DNA from: CAYVAP01 sp964343195
GTDB lineage: Bacteria > Bacteroidota > Bacteroidia > J057
Length of the DNA: 64,000 bases
Assembly: GCA_964343195.1 (NCBI GenBank)
Contig: CAYFIR010000010.1
Location: forward strand, 1 to 64,000
Direction: 5' to 3'
Shown: one piece after another, positions 17,569-25,560 of the stretch
How positions within the stretch are numbered: the stretch's first letter is position 1
Layout: every line of letters starts with the position of its first letter
Program-made: the position numbers and the translations under genes
The notes under the pieces: generated by a model
Database searches by the model: none
Told to the model about the DNA's origin: nothing
Seen by the model: the letters and a program-made list of their open reading frames with translations, nothing else

Positions 17569-17709
17569 ATGAATACTGCTGGAGCTATTTTACTGATTCT
17601 GGTATTAGGCAGTGGAGTGTACTTTGCCTGGTGGGGCATTCGTCGCACCCTAGCCGAAGACGTAGGAAAAAACCGTTCCCAAAAGCGTAACTACCGTCGC
17701 AGGAAATAA
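17569..17709 (+). CDS. Small single-span membrane peptide (46 aa)
   Basis: An ATG at 17569 opens a 46-codon frame: one hydrophobic helix (GAILLILVLGSGVYFAWW) followed by a strongly basic tail rich in Arg and Lys ending YRRRK. Such a positive-inside single-span peptide is plausible as a real gene. It is followed 28 bases later by a hairpin ahead of fur. No family is recognised. Confidence 0.55.
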   Translation: MNTAGAILLILVLGSGVYFAWWGIRRTLAEDVGKNRSQKRNYRRRK

Positions 17710-17737
17710 CACCTGACGGATTCAGTTTTTGTAAGTC

Positions 17738-17760
17738 AGCCCCGCCCATACGGTGGGGCT
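17738..17760 (+). terminator. Hairpin terminator before fur
   Basis: AGCCCC and GGGGCT, extended by CC/GG pairs around CATA, form a GC-rich hairpin followed by TTTG. It separates the 46-residue peptide gene from fur. Confidence 0.55.
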
Positions 17761-17818
17761 TTGCATTGCACCGCTACTACTTGTCCACGCATTACTCCAC
17801 ATTCCAAGGGGTTTTTGC

Positions 17819-17826
17819 TACCTTTG
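17819..17826 (+). promoter_or_regulatory. Bacteroidota -7 element TACCTTTG upstream of fur
   Basis: TACCTTTG matches the TAnnTTTG -7 consensus and ends 29 bases before the fur ATG. No good -33 TTG was found at the normal spacing. Confidence 0.55.
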
Positions 17827-17855
17827 TTTTTTAAAAATCTAAATCGGGTACCATC

Positions 17856-18338
17856 ATGTCATCCGTACCGCCCCCTATACAGCAACAACGAGTTGAGCAG
17901 GTCAAGGACATTTTTGCTTCCCATCTCGATCAGAAAGGGCAGCGAAAAACTCCTGAACGATTTGCCATCCTGGAAGAGATCTATAGCCGTTCTGACCACT
18001 TTGATGTAGAGTCCCTTTACATCCAGATGAAGAACAAAAACTATCGCGTCAGCCGGGCCACGGTGTACAACACCCTTGACCTGCTGGTAGAATGCGATCT
18101 GGTCAGAAGACATCAGTTTGGGACTGCACAGGCACTGTATGAAAAATCCTATGGCTCCAAGCAGCATGACCACATGATCTGCTCTTCCTGTGGGAAAGTC
18201 CTTGAGTTTTGTGATCCCCGTCTGGGCGAAATTGAAAAGACCATCGGCGACCTTTTGGGCTTTGATGTAAGCCACCACTCATTTACTTTGTACGGGAATT
18301 GCCGAGATGAAAACTGCGAAGGCAAAAAACATTCATAG
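17856..18338 (+). CDS. fur: Fur-family metal-dependent transcriptional regulator
   Basis: The 160-residue protein has the Fur winged-helix domain (about 20-95, with RVSRATVYNTLDLLVECDLV as recognition region). The dimerisation/metal domain has HDHMICSSCGKVLEF and a second NCRDENC cysteine pair, together the structural zinc site. Fur proteins sense iron, zinc, manganese or peroxide; the exact metal is not readable here. It starts a compact plus-strand run: the STAS gene begins 3 bases after its stop and purA follows. Confidence 0.9.
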   Translation: MSSVPPPIQQQRVEQVKDIFASHLDQKGQRKTPERFAILEEIYSRSDHFDVESLYIQMKNKNYRVSRATVYNTLDLLVECDLVRRHQFGTAQALYEKSYGSKQHDHMICSSCGKVLEFCDPRLGEIEKTIGDLLGFDVSHHSFTLYGNCRDENCEGKKHS

Positions 18339-18341
18339 TAC

Positions 18342-18689
18342 ATGGAATTCTCTTTTGATAAACATGGCTCTACAGGGGTTTATACCCTCAAGGGCAATCT
18401 GATCGGTGAAAAGGACGGTATTTCCATCACTGAGTCTTTCAGCGAAAACCTGGATGATAAAATCACCCACTACGTAATTGACCTGGGTGACCTCCAGCAT
18501 ATCAACAGTGCAGGTCTGGGCGTGCTCATCACCCTCCTGACCAAAGCCAGAAAGGCGGGTGGAGAGGTTTACCTCTCCAATCCATCCGACTACATCGGCA
18601 ACCTGCTGCTGATCACCAAGCTCAATACCATATTTCAAATTTTCCCTAGCCTGGAAGAGGCCCTTGATGCCTTTGAAGCCAAAGCATAG
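18342..18689 (+). CDS. STAS-domain protein (anti-sigma factor antagonist type)
   Basis: The 115-residue product is a single STAS domain with the motif HINSAGLGVLI, in which the serine is the residue normally phosphorylated by an anti-sigma kinase. In SpoIIAA/RsbV-type proteins this controls partner switching. No kinase or phosphatase partner lies next to it. It starts 3 bases after fur and 36 bases before purA, so it is very likely in one transcript with them. Confidence 0.85.
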   Translation: MEFSFDKHGSTGVYTLKGNLIGEKDGISITESFSENLDDKITHYVIDLGDLQHINSAGLGVLITLLTKARKAGGEVYLSNPSDYIGNLLLITKLNTIFQIFPSLEEALDAFEAKA

Positions 18690-18725
18690 CTTTTTCTTCC
18701 TTTCCGCCAAATCAGAATATAATCC

Positions 18726-20006
18726 ATGCCCATAGACGTACTACTAGGACTTCAGTGGGGTGACGAAGGCAAAGGCAAAGTTGTCGATGTCTTTACTCCC
18801 CATTACGATATCGTTGCCCGATTTCAGGGCGGTCCCAATGCAGGACATACCATCGTATTCAACGGTGAACGTAAAGTTCTACACCTGATTCCATCTGGAA
18901 TCTTCCACCCTGGTACACAATGCATCATCGGAAATGGCGTAGTGCTGGACCCGGTTACCCTTCGCAAGGAAATCGAAGGCCTGATCGATGCAGGAATAGA
19001 TGTGAAGGAGCGCCTGCTGATTTCACAGCGTGCACACCTCATCCTACCCTCTCACAAGCTCCTTGACGCAGCCTCCGAGCAGTCAAAGGGAGATAAAAAA
19101 ATTGGGTCCACCCTTCGGGGCATTGGTCCCACCTATATGGATAAAACCGGACGTAACGGTTTGCGGGTGGGCGACCTCCTGATGGAAGACTTTTCCGAGC
19201 GCTACAAAACATTGCGCAAGAAGCACTGTCACATGCTCGACGCCCTGTATGAGGGCTTTGAATACGAAATAGAAGAGCAGGAGCAGCAGTTCCTTGACGC
19301 AGTCGAGTTCATGCGCACCCTGAAGCTGATCAATGCAGAAGCCCTGATCAATGATGCATTGGCTGAAGGAAAGAAAGTACTGGCCGAAGGAGCACAGGGA
19401 ACCCTGCTCGACATCGAGTTTGGTAGCTACCCCTTCGTTACCAGTTCCAACACCACGACTTCTGGAGCCTGTAGCGGCCTGGGAGTACCTCCGACGCAGG
19501 TAGGCAGGGTATATGGAATCGCCAAGGCCTATTGTACCCGAGTAGGCAGCGGGCCTTTCCCGACCGAACTGCACGACGACATGGGCGAGAAGATCCGCAA
19601 GGAAGGCTCAGAATTTGGGGCCACTACCGGGCGTCCACGTCGTACCGGATGGCTGGACCTGCCCCTGCTGCGCTTCGCCGTTCGCATCAATGGGGTAACC
19701 GATCTCATCATCACCAAGGCTGACGTACTGTCCATCCTGGACGAAATCCAGGTGTGTACCGCCTATGAGACCGCAGAAGGGGAAGTGCATGAAGTTCCAT
19801 TTGACCTGGAGCATGCCAGGCCTCTTTACGAAGGTCAACCCGGCTGGAAACAGGACATCTGTAAGATTCGCAGCCAGGAAGAAATGCCCCAGGCACTAAA
19901 GGATTACCTCCACATGATGGAGGAATACCTCGGCGTTCCGGTTACCTATCTATCCGTAGGCCCGGACCGCGAGCAGATCCTGGAGTTGAACCGGGAGAAG
20001 GTGTAG
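18726..20006 (+). CDS. purA: Adenylosuccinate synthetase
   Basis: The 426-residue protein has the N-terminal GTP loop LLGLQWGDEGKGKVVD and the usual family blocks (GGPNAGHTIV, GIGPTYMDKTGRNGLRVGDL, SNTTTSGACSGLG, VGSGPFPTEL, GATTGRPRRTGWLDLPLLR). It joins IMP and aspartate with GTP to form adenylosuccinate, the first committed step to AMP. Length and motifs are complete. It ends a likely fur-STAS-purA transcript and is followed by an AATTCG-rich spacer. Confidence 0.97.
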   Translation: MPIDVLLGLQWGDEGKGKVVDVFTPHYDIVARFQGGPNAGHTIVFNGERKVLHLIPSGIFHPGTQCIIGNGVVLDPVTLRKEIEGLIDAGIDVKERLLISQRAHLILPSHKLLDAASEQSKGDKKIGSTLRGIGPTYMDKTGRNGLRVGDLLMEDFSERYKTLRKKHCHMLDALYEGFEYEIEEQEQQFLDAVEFMRTLKLINAEALINDALAEGKKVLAEGAQGTLLDIEFGSYPFVTSSNTTTSGACSGLGVPPTQVGRVYGIAKAYCTRVGSGPFPTELHDDMGEKIRKEGSEFGATTGRPRRTGWLDLPLLRFAVRINGVTDLIITKADVLSILDEIQVCTAYETAEGEVHEVPFDLEHARPLYEGQPGWKQDICKIRSQEEMPQALKDYLHMMEEYLGVPVTYLSVGPDREQILELNREKV

Positions 20007-20172
20007 AAGAATTCGCGATTCGTTATTCGCAATTCGTAAATGGCTAAGGAGTACAAGGCATACACCCTGAGATTTTGTACCTTCATCTGTAAGGAACACT
20101 TCTCCGTAATTGTCTACTCCCGCTGGTAATTACGAAGTACGAATTTCCAATTTCGAATTAACCCTACTACTC

Positions 20173-21492
20173 GTGCCCATTTTAATCGTAATCCTCGGAG
20201 TGGGGGTGCTGTTGCTGCTGATTGCAGGGCTGCGCCTCCACCCTTTTTTGTCCTTTGTACTCGTAGCCCTCGGCATAGGAGTCGCTGAAGGCATGGACTG
20301 GCTAGCCACCATAGAAGCCATTCAAAACGGCATCGGCGGAACATTAGGCTACCTGCTACTGATCCTGGGCTTTGGCTCCATGCTCGGCACACTGGTCGCC
20401 AATAGCGGCGCGGCACTGGTTATCACCCGCTTCCTCACCCAGCTTTTCGGCGAAAAATACCTGCAATGGGCACTCATGCTCACCGGGTTCATCGTGGGCA
20501 TACCCATGTTTTACACCGTGGGATTCATTGTGCTGGTGCCACTGGTATTTGTTATAGCGCAGCAAACCAAACTCCCGCTGATCTACATCGGGCTACCCAT
20601 GCTATCAGCCCTATCGGTTACGCATGGCTACCTGCCCCCCCACCCTGCCCCGACGGCCCTGGTACAAAACTTTGATGCAGACCTGGGCCTCACCCTGCTT
20701 TTTGGCCTGATCGTAGCCATTCCTGCGATTATCCTGGCAGGTCCGGTTTACTCCCGTTTTCTCAGGCATATGAATCCCGAGCCCCGTAGTGACCTCTTTG
20801 CTACGGCGACAAAAGAACCGGATCACCTCCCAGGGGTGGGACTCAGCCTGTTTAGTGCACTACTCCCCGTGATTCTCATTGGTGCGAGCACCATCGTATC
20901 ACTTTCTTATTCAGGAGAAAATGCACTCACCCATGTCCTCGACTTCATCGGACATCCCGTCATGGCGATGTTGATCGCGGTACTCGTGGCCATCTTCACC
21001 CTGGGGATGGGTCGAGGAAAGTCCATGAAAGACCTGACCGGAGAACTCAACCAGTCAATCAAAAACATCGCACCCATCCTGCTGGTCATTGCTGGTGCCG
21101 GAGCACTCAAACAGGTGCTCAGCAGCAGTGGCGTGAGCAGCTATCTCGCAGACGCACTGATTACACTTCCGATTTCCCCGCTGGTCCTGGCCTGGGGCAT
21201 GGCCGCTCTCATCCGTGTCTGCGTGGGGTCTGCTACCGTGGCGGGGCTGACGACGGCGGGCATCATTCTGCCGCTGGTACAGACCAGCGGTGCCAGCCCG
21301 GAACTGATGGTCCTGGCGACTGGTGCAGGCTCACTCATGTTTTCCCACGTCAATGACACGGGGTTCTGGCTTTTCAAGGAGTATTTTAACCTCAGCATCC
21401 GCGACACGCTGCTCTCCTGGTCGGTAATGGAAACGATCGTTTCGACGGTAGGCCTTTTGGGGGTACTGGCGCTGGATTCATTGATCATTTGA
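20173..21492 (+). CDS. GntP-family permease (gluconate or related organic acid:H+ symporter)
   Basis: With GTG at 20173 as start the protein has 439 residues, the usual GntP length, with about 12 hydrophobic segments. Conserved blocks include GFGSMLGTLVANSGAALVI, GIPMFYTVGFIVLVPLVF, LPPHPAPTALVQNF and VGSATVAGLTTAGI. The frame stays open upstream to a TTG at 20110, but those residues are encoded by an intergenic AATTCG-type repeat, so the longer form is unlikely. GntP members import gluconate, other sugar acids or 3-hydroxybutyrate. No catabolic gene lies beside it, so the substrate is open. Confidence 0.85.
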   Translation: MPILIVILGVGVLLLLIAGLRLHPFLSFVLVALGIGVAEGMDWLATIEAIQNGIGGTLGYLLLILGFGSMLGTLVANSGAALVITRFLTQLFGEKYLQWALMLTGFIVGIPMFYTVGFIVLVPLVFVIAQQTKLPLIYIGLPMLSALSVTHGYLPPHPAPTALVQNFDADLGLTLLFGLIVAIPAIILAGPVYSRFLRHMNPEPRSDLFATATKEPDHLPGVGLSLFSALLPVILIGASTIVSLSYSGENALTHVLDFIGHPVMAMLIAVLVAIFTLGMGRGKSMKDLTGELNQSIKNIAPILLVIAGAGALKQVLSSSGVSSYLADALITLPISPLVLAWGMAALIRVCVGSATVAGLTTAGIILPLVQTSGASPELMVLATGAGSLMFSHVNDTGFWLFKEYFNLSIRDTLLSWSVMETIVSTVGLLGVLALDSLII

Positions 21493-21520
21493 CAATGGTC
21501 AATAAAAATGAGCACTCGTA

Positions 21521-21557
21521 AAAAAAGCGCTCGGTTGGATCAGGTCCTTCCGAGCGC
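21521..21557 (-). terminator. Rho-independent terminator after the aminotransferase gene
   Basis: On the minus strand GCGCTCGG and CCGAGCGC form an 8-bp stem around 15 bases, followed by a run of T. It lies 59 bases beyond the aminotransferase stop. Confidence 0.75.
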
Positions 21558-21615
21558 ATATTATGAGTATTACCCGATCGGGCTACTTTTACGAATTTCG
21601 AATTCTACAATTCGC

Positions 21616-22809
21616 CTAGCTCAACATTCCGAGTCCCTTCTTCAGGCGTGTAACTGCGTCTTCCAGATCTTTCTGAGCATATGCGTAAGAGATACGGGCA
21701 TGGCTATCGGTTCCAAAGGCGGCACCGGGAACCAGTGCCAGCCCCACTTCATCCACCAGGTAAAGACACAGTTCGTTGATGTCGCTGATGACCTCGCCCT
21801 TTGGAGTCTTGCGACCCAGGAAGGCTTTGAAGTCTGGGTAGAAGTAGAAAGCACCATCAGGCAGATTTACTTCCAGTCCTTCGATCTCGCGCAGGGCATC
21901 ATACAACATATCGCGGCGCTCACGGAAGATGTCACGCATCGCGTAGGTAGGGCCCAGGTCATCTACCAGTCCTGCGATGGCTCCCATTTGGGCAAATGAA
22001 TTTGCACCAGAGGTACATTGTCCCTGCATTTTTTCGCAGATGGCTGCGACGTCCTTGGGAGCCGCAATGTATCCCAGGCGCCAGCCTGTCATGGCAAAGC
22101 CCTTGGAGAAGCCATTGACGGTGATCACACGGTCCTTGATGCTGGCAAATGTCCCGAGGCTTACATGCTCCATTCCGAAGGTGATGTACTCGTAGATCTC
22201 ATCGGAGATGATGTAGATATTGGGATGCTTTTCCAGTACGGCTACCAGTGCAGTCAGTTCCTCACGAGAATACATGCTCCCGGTAGGATTGGAAGGAGTG
22301 GTAAGAAACAGCAGCTTGGTATTGGGCTTTATGGCCTCTTCCAATTGAGCTGGGGTCATCTTATAGTTGCCTTCGATGTTGGTCATTACCCTGGTAATGT
22401 CGGCCTGTGCCAGGTGCAACATGGCTTCATAGGAAACCCAGTAAGGAGCAGGCAGCACAGCATGGTCTCCGGGGTTCATGATGGAAAGCACTACGTTGTA
22501 CAGGGACTGCTTGGCACCAGTTGATACCACAATCTGATCAGGAGTATAGTCCAGATCATTGTCACGTTTCAGCTTGTCACAAATTGCCTTTCGAAGCTCT
22601 GGATACCCGGAAACAGGTGCATAGTGAGTAAATCCAGCATCCAGGGATTTTTTAGCGGCTTCGACGATGTGGGCGGGGGTATCCATATCGGGCTCACCCA
22701 GGGTAAGGCCCAATACATCTCTTCCCTCGGCCTTGAGCTGTCGCACTTTTTTAGCGATGGCAAGGGTAGCAGATTCAGCTAATGAGCTGACAACGTGAGA
22801 AAATGGCAT
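21616..22809 (-). CDS. Pyridoxal-phosphate aminotransferase, aspartate aminotransferase type
   Basis: The 397-residue class I/II aminotransferase has the PLP lysine in NGFSKGFAMTGWRLGY (near residue 236), the substrate-binding LTTPSNPTGSMYSREEL and ISDEIYEYITF blocks, and the C-terminal arginine region SHARISYAYA. Its sequence style matches the subgroup Ib aspartate/prephenate aminotransferases that transfer the amino group between aspartate and 2-oxoglutarate. A -7 element on the minus strand at 22926-22933 would give a leader of about 110 bases. It is monocistronic, with a good terminator. Confidence 0.92.
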   Translation of the reverse strand: MPFSHVVSSLAESATLAIAKKVRQLKAEGRDVLGLTLGEPDMDTPAHIVEAAKKSLDAGFTHYAPVSGYPELRKAICDKLKRDNDLDYTPDQIVVSTGAKQSLYNVVLSIMNPGDHAVLPAPYWVSYEAMLHLAQADITRVMTNIEGNYKMTPAQLEEAIKPNTKLLFLTTPSNPTGSMYSREELTALVAVLEKHPNIYIISDEIYEYITFGMEHVSLGTFASIKDRVITVNGFSKGFAMTGWRLGYIAAPKDVAAICEKMQGQCTSGANSFAQMGAIAGLVDDLGPTYAMRDIFRERRDMLYDALREIEGLEVNLPDGAFYFYPDFKAFLGRKTPKGEVISDINELCLYLVDEVGLALVPGAAFGTDSHARISYAYAQKDLEDAVTRLKKGLGMLS

Positions 22810-23154
22810 AGCGCAATTAAGTTGCGGTTGATGAGTAATAAAACCTGTAAATCGGGGATCAACAAGCTGTAGTGGTTCTGGTTTTACCCAAAATGAAAAG
22901 CTCAGATAGTCTCCAAAACCAGCGGCAAATATATGTCTTTTTGCCCACCTGTTGTGTAGAATTGAAATTCAAAAGCATGAAGAATTTCATTTTTACAACC
23001 CAACACCTGTTTTCCCGTCTTTTTTACAAACCCCAAATCGGAGAAATGAAAATCCAGATTCCCAAGAAAACGGGCAGGTAGGGATTAGGCGTCCATCTAA
23101 TTTGCCGACTCATCCGTTTCCTTTCCTCCGACTCTATCACTAAATCCATCATCT
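22810..23154. other. Divergent intergenic region between aminotransferase and lipoprotein genes
   Basis: This 345-base AT-rich region holds the aminotransferase promoter on the minus strand. A TAATTTG sequence about 55 bases upstream of the lipoprotein ATG is a weak promoter candidate on the plus strand. No gene is convincing. Confidence 0.45.
22926..22933 (-). promoter_or_regulatory. Bacteroidota -7 element TATATTTG upstream of the aminotransferase gene
   Basis: The minus strand reads TATATTTG, a full match to TAnnTTTG, 117 bases upstream of the ATG. No -33 TTG is clear. Confidence 0.45.
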
Positions 23155-23721
23155 ATGAACCACTCGTTTCGATTGCTGCTTATAGCCCTTGCGCTTGGTA
23201 TTCTAAGTTCCTGTGCCCCGATCACCAAAGGACAATACCTGGCCCAGCATCAGGATTTCATGGCGGAGGTGGAGCGTAACCATGAGGATTTTTCCGATGA
23301 AGACTGGAAGCAGCGAAATGAGGAGCTGAACAAATCGCTCGAGGAATACTACCCAAAGTTTAAAGAGGAGCTTTCAACGGAGGAAAAAGTGCAAATCTGG
23401 GGGGACGTGGTGGCCTACCACCTGATCCAGTCCGGAGACCGGGCCGCTGAACACTGGGCAGCTCACGAGGAGGAGTACATTCAGCTATTGGAGGAAAATG
23501 CAGAATTTCTGGAAGAGTCGGGACGCATCTTCCAGGAAGAGGTGCTACCTGAAATCAAGGCCATTCTCCCCGAACTAAAAGAGCTGGGAGAGGAGTTTCT
23601 GGAGAAACTGGAGGAAAGAGGCACCCTGGACCGGTTGGAAGAGGCTATTGAAAATTGGGCCGATTCCGTTAATGTAGAATTTGAAGTGGAAGAAGACTCT
23701 GCTTCACAGATGAAGTATTGA
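23155..23721 (+). CDS. Charged, helical lipoprotein
   Basis: The 188-residue product has a signal peptide with lipobox (LGILSSC). The mature part is almost entirely helical and very acidic, with Glu-rich heptad-like runs (LLEENAEFLEESGRIFQEE, LEKLEERGTLDRLEEA), suggesting a coiled coil or helical bundle on the periplasmic side. No family was recognised. A perfect 15-bp inverted repeat at 23745-23787 follows the stop. Its neighbour on the opposite strand is the exported MORN protein. Confidence 0.7.
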   Translation: MNHSFRLLLIALALGILSSCAPITKGQYLAQHQDFMAEVERNHEDFSDEDWKQRNEELNKSLEEYYPKFKEELSTEEKVQIWGDVVAYHLIQSGDRAAEHWAAHEEEYIQLLEENAEFLEESGRIFQEEVLPEIKAILPELKELGEEFLEKLEERGTLDRLEEAIENWADSVNVEFEVEEDSASQMKY

Positions 23722-23744
23722 ATCAGGAACCATGGTCCATAGAA

Positions 23745-23787
23745 CAGGGCTCATTGATCGGAATATCCCCCAGATCAATGAGCCCTG
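23745..23787 (+). terminator. Perfect 15-bp inverted repeat, probable terminator
   Basis: CAGGGCTCATTGATC pairs exactly with GATCAATGAGCCCTG around 13 bases and is followed by CTTTATG. It lies between two convergent genes and belongs by sequence to the CAATGA-rich spacer type. Confidence 0.6.
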
Positions 23788-23805
23788 CTTTATGCAAACC
23801 TGCTG

Positions 23806-24831
23806 CTACTGTCGTACAAACTCGCCTTCAACAAAGTTGCCCTCGTTGATGCGGCCATTGGCGAGGGTCATGGAACCAGTACCATGCGGAAGGCCCTGAA
23901 GCCACTGTCCCTGATAGATCTGTCCATTGGCCCACTGCATGCGGCCATCTCCTTCACGCTCCCCACGGATCCACTCTCCTTCGTAGCGGTCTCCATTTGC
24001 ATACTCCATGGTACCCCGTCCACTAAATAGTCCCTGTCGGAAACTCCCTTGGTAAACCCCTTCTTCTGTGGAGCAAACCCCGGTTCCTGTGGCGGCATTG
24101 GCTACCCAGATTCCCTGAAACGTGCGGGCACCTACCCGGTATGTGCCACGACCTTTTCGCTGGCCATTTTCGAACTCGCCTTCATACTCGGTGGTGACCG
24201 TTCCACCAACTTCATAAACCCAACGCCCCTGACCATGATAATCACCCTGGTAAAATGGCCCTTCATAGACCTCCGTATGGTCGGCATAAATTACTTCCTC
24301 ACGGCCTAATCCATCTTTCTGTCCATTGGACCAGTTTCCAGCGTACACCAGATCATCGGTTCGCAGGGTTCCCTGTCCGTGACGCTGGCCTTCAAAAAAG
24401 TTTCCGGCGTAGTAGCCGCCCGATTCGAAGAAGTATTTTCCCTCACCATGAAACCGGTCGGAAAACCAGTTTCCTTCATATCGATCACCTGTGTAGAAAG
24501 CCATCGCACCCAGGCCATGCATCCGGTTGTCCTGCCACTCACCGAAATAGACATTTCCTCCAGAGAAGAAAAAACGCCCAAGTCCATCCTTGCGGCCTTC
24601 TTTGAAGTGGCCAATGTATAGGGTGTCCCCAGTTGGAGTCTGTAAAATCCCCCATCCGTGAGGCTGACCTTCTTTGAGCTCGCCTACGTAGCTCGCCTGA
24701 TTTCTAAACAACAGCGTGTCAGGGACTTCAGCAAAGAAGGGTTCTGGCCAGGACTTTGCCAGAGAATCAGATACCTGGGCAGTAAGCCCAACGGTAACCA
24801 ACATCAGTGTGGAAAGAAGTATGGTACGCAT
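23806..24831 (-). CDS. Exported MORN-repeat protein
   Basis: The 341-residue protein has a signal peptide (LLSTLMLVTVGLTAQ) and then about 13 MORN repeats of the form Y.G.(F/W)..G...G.G, from YVGELKEGQPHGWG near residue 50 to the C-terminus. MORN repeats form elongated beta strips that can bind lipids or proteins. In bacteria they often occur in exported proteins of unknown role. No enzymatic domain is attached. It is divergent from the division gene, with the two starts about 310 bases apart. Confidence 0.85.
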   Translation of the reverse strand: MRTILLSTLMLVTVGLTAQVSDSLAKSWPEPFFAEVPDTLLFRNQASYVGELKEGQPHGWGILQTPTGDTLYIGHFKEGRKDGLGRFFFSGGNVYFGEWQDNRMHGLGAMAFYTGDRYEGNWFSDRFHGEGKYFFESGGYYAGNFFEGQRHGQGTLRTDDLVYAGNWSNGQKDGLGREEVIYADHTEVYEGPFYQGDYHGQGRWVYEVGGTVTTEYEGEFENGQRKGRGTYRVGARTFQGIWVANAATGTGVCSTEEGVYQGSFRQGLFSGRGTMEYANGDRYEGEWIRGEREGDGRMQWANGQIYQGQWLQGLPHGTGSMTLANGRINEGNFVEGEFVRQ

Positions 24832-25138
24832 GATTAAGCCGACAAATTGATTAAACGTTTATTCAAAAAAATGATAATATTCACCCAACAACAAGTTGAA
24901 CAAACAAAAATATCAGATCACAAACACTCTGCCAACCGACAGAGATTTTTACAATAAAGAAACAACTATCCTCCCCCTGTCTAAAAATGATAACTGGATT
25001 AGCAAAAATGCTTGCTCATTGAGCATCAGAGTCTTATATTTAGGCCCAATGGGAAAGGTTGTATCAGAGGTTCCAATCCCTGACTGGAAAGCTGATCTCC
25101 TCCCCCCAAAAAGTTCTAGCGTAAAATTACCAAAGCCG

Positions 25139-25459
25139 ATGAAGCCATTGACACATCTTTTCAAGCAAACCTTGCATCGATTCTGGCGAGCAGCTGGAAC
25201 CAAGTATGTGCTGGTGCTTACAGGGGCATTGATGTACCTCCTGTGGGGAGACCGCTATAACCTCAGATCTCAACATGCGGTTGAAGATCAAATCCAGGAG
25301 CTACGGGCAGACCGGGACCATTATCAAAAAGCCATTGATGAGCTGGAATACGAAGCTGAACAAATCAGAACTGACCGGGAGACACTGGAGCGCTTTGGAC
25401 GTGAGCAGTACTACATGAAGCGCAGTAACGAAGATGTTTTTGTCATCGTCGAAGAATAA
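25139..25459 (+). CDS. DivIC/FtsB-like septum formation protein
   Basis: From the ATG at 25139 the product has 106 residues, the normal size for FtsB/DivIC. It has a short cytoplasmic part, one membrane helix (YVLVLTGALMYLLW) and a periplasmic coiled coil (VEDQIQELRADRDHYQKAIDELEYEAEQI), then the RFGREQYYMKRSNEDVFVI block typical of the family. Together with FtsL-type partners it links division proteins to septal wall synthesis. An upstream ATG at 25049 in the same frame would add 30 residues of low-complexity sequence; it is less likely but not excluded. Confidence 0.82.
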   Translation: MKPLTHLFKQTLHRFWRAAGTKYVLVLTGALMYLLWGDRYNLRSQHAVEDQIQELRADRDHYQKAIDELEYEAEQIRTDRETLERFGREQYYMKRSNEDVFVIVEE

Positions 25460-25500
25460 ATAGGCCTGCTACAGGCAGCAAAACCTTACAACAATACAAT

Positions 25501-25529
25501 AGGCATGAAGGGGCTCTCCTTTCATGCCT
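25501..25529. terminator. Hairpin terminator between division gene and Hsp70
   Basis: AGGCATGAA and TTCATGCCT are exact inverted copies, extended by G-C pairs, and followed by ATTTCCATTTTT on the plus strand. It lies between convergent genes. Confidence 0.75.
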
Positions 25530-25560
25530 ATTTCCATTTTTACTTAGCCCCAATCAAAAA

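Noticed and set aside
20110..20172. N-terminal extension of the GntP permease from a TTG
   Set aside because: The residues derive from an AATTCG-type spacer and precede the first conserved membrane helix; the GTG at 20173 gives the usual length.
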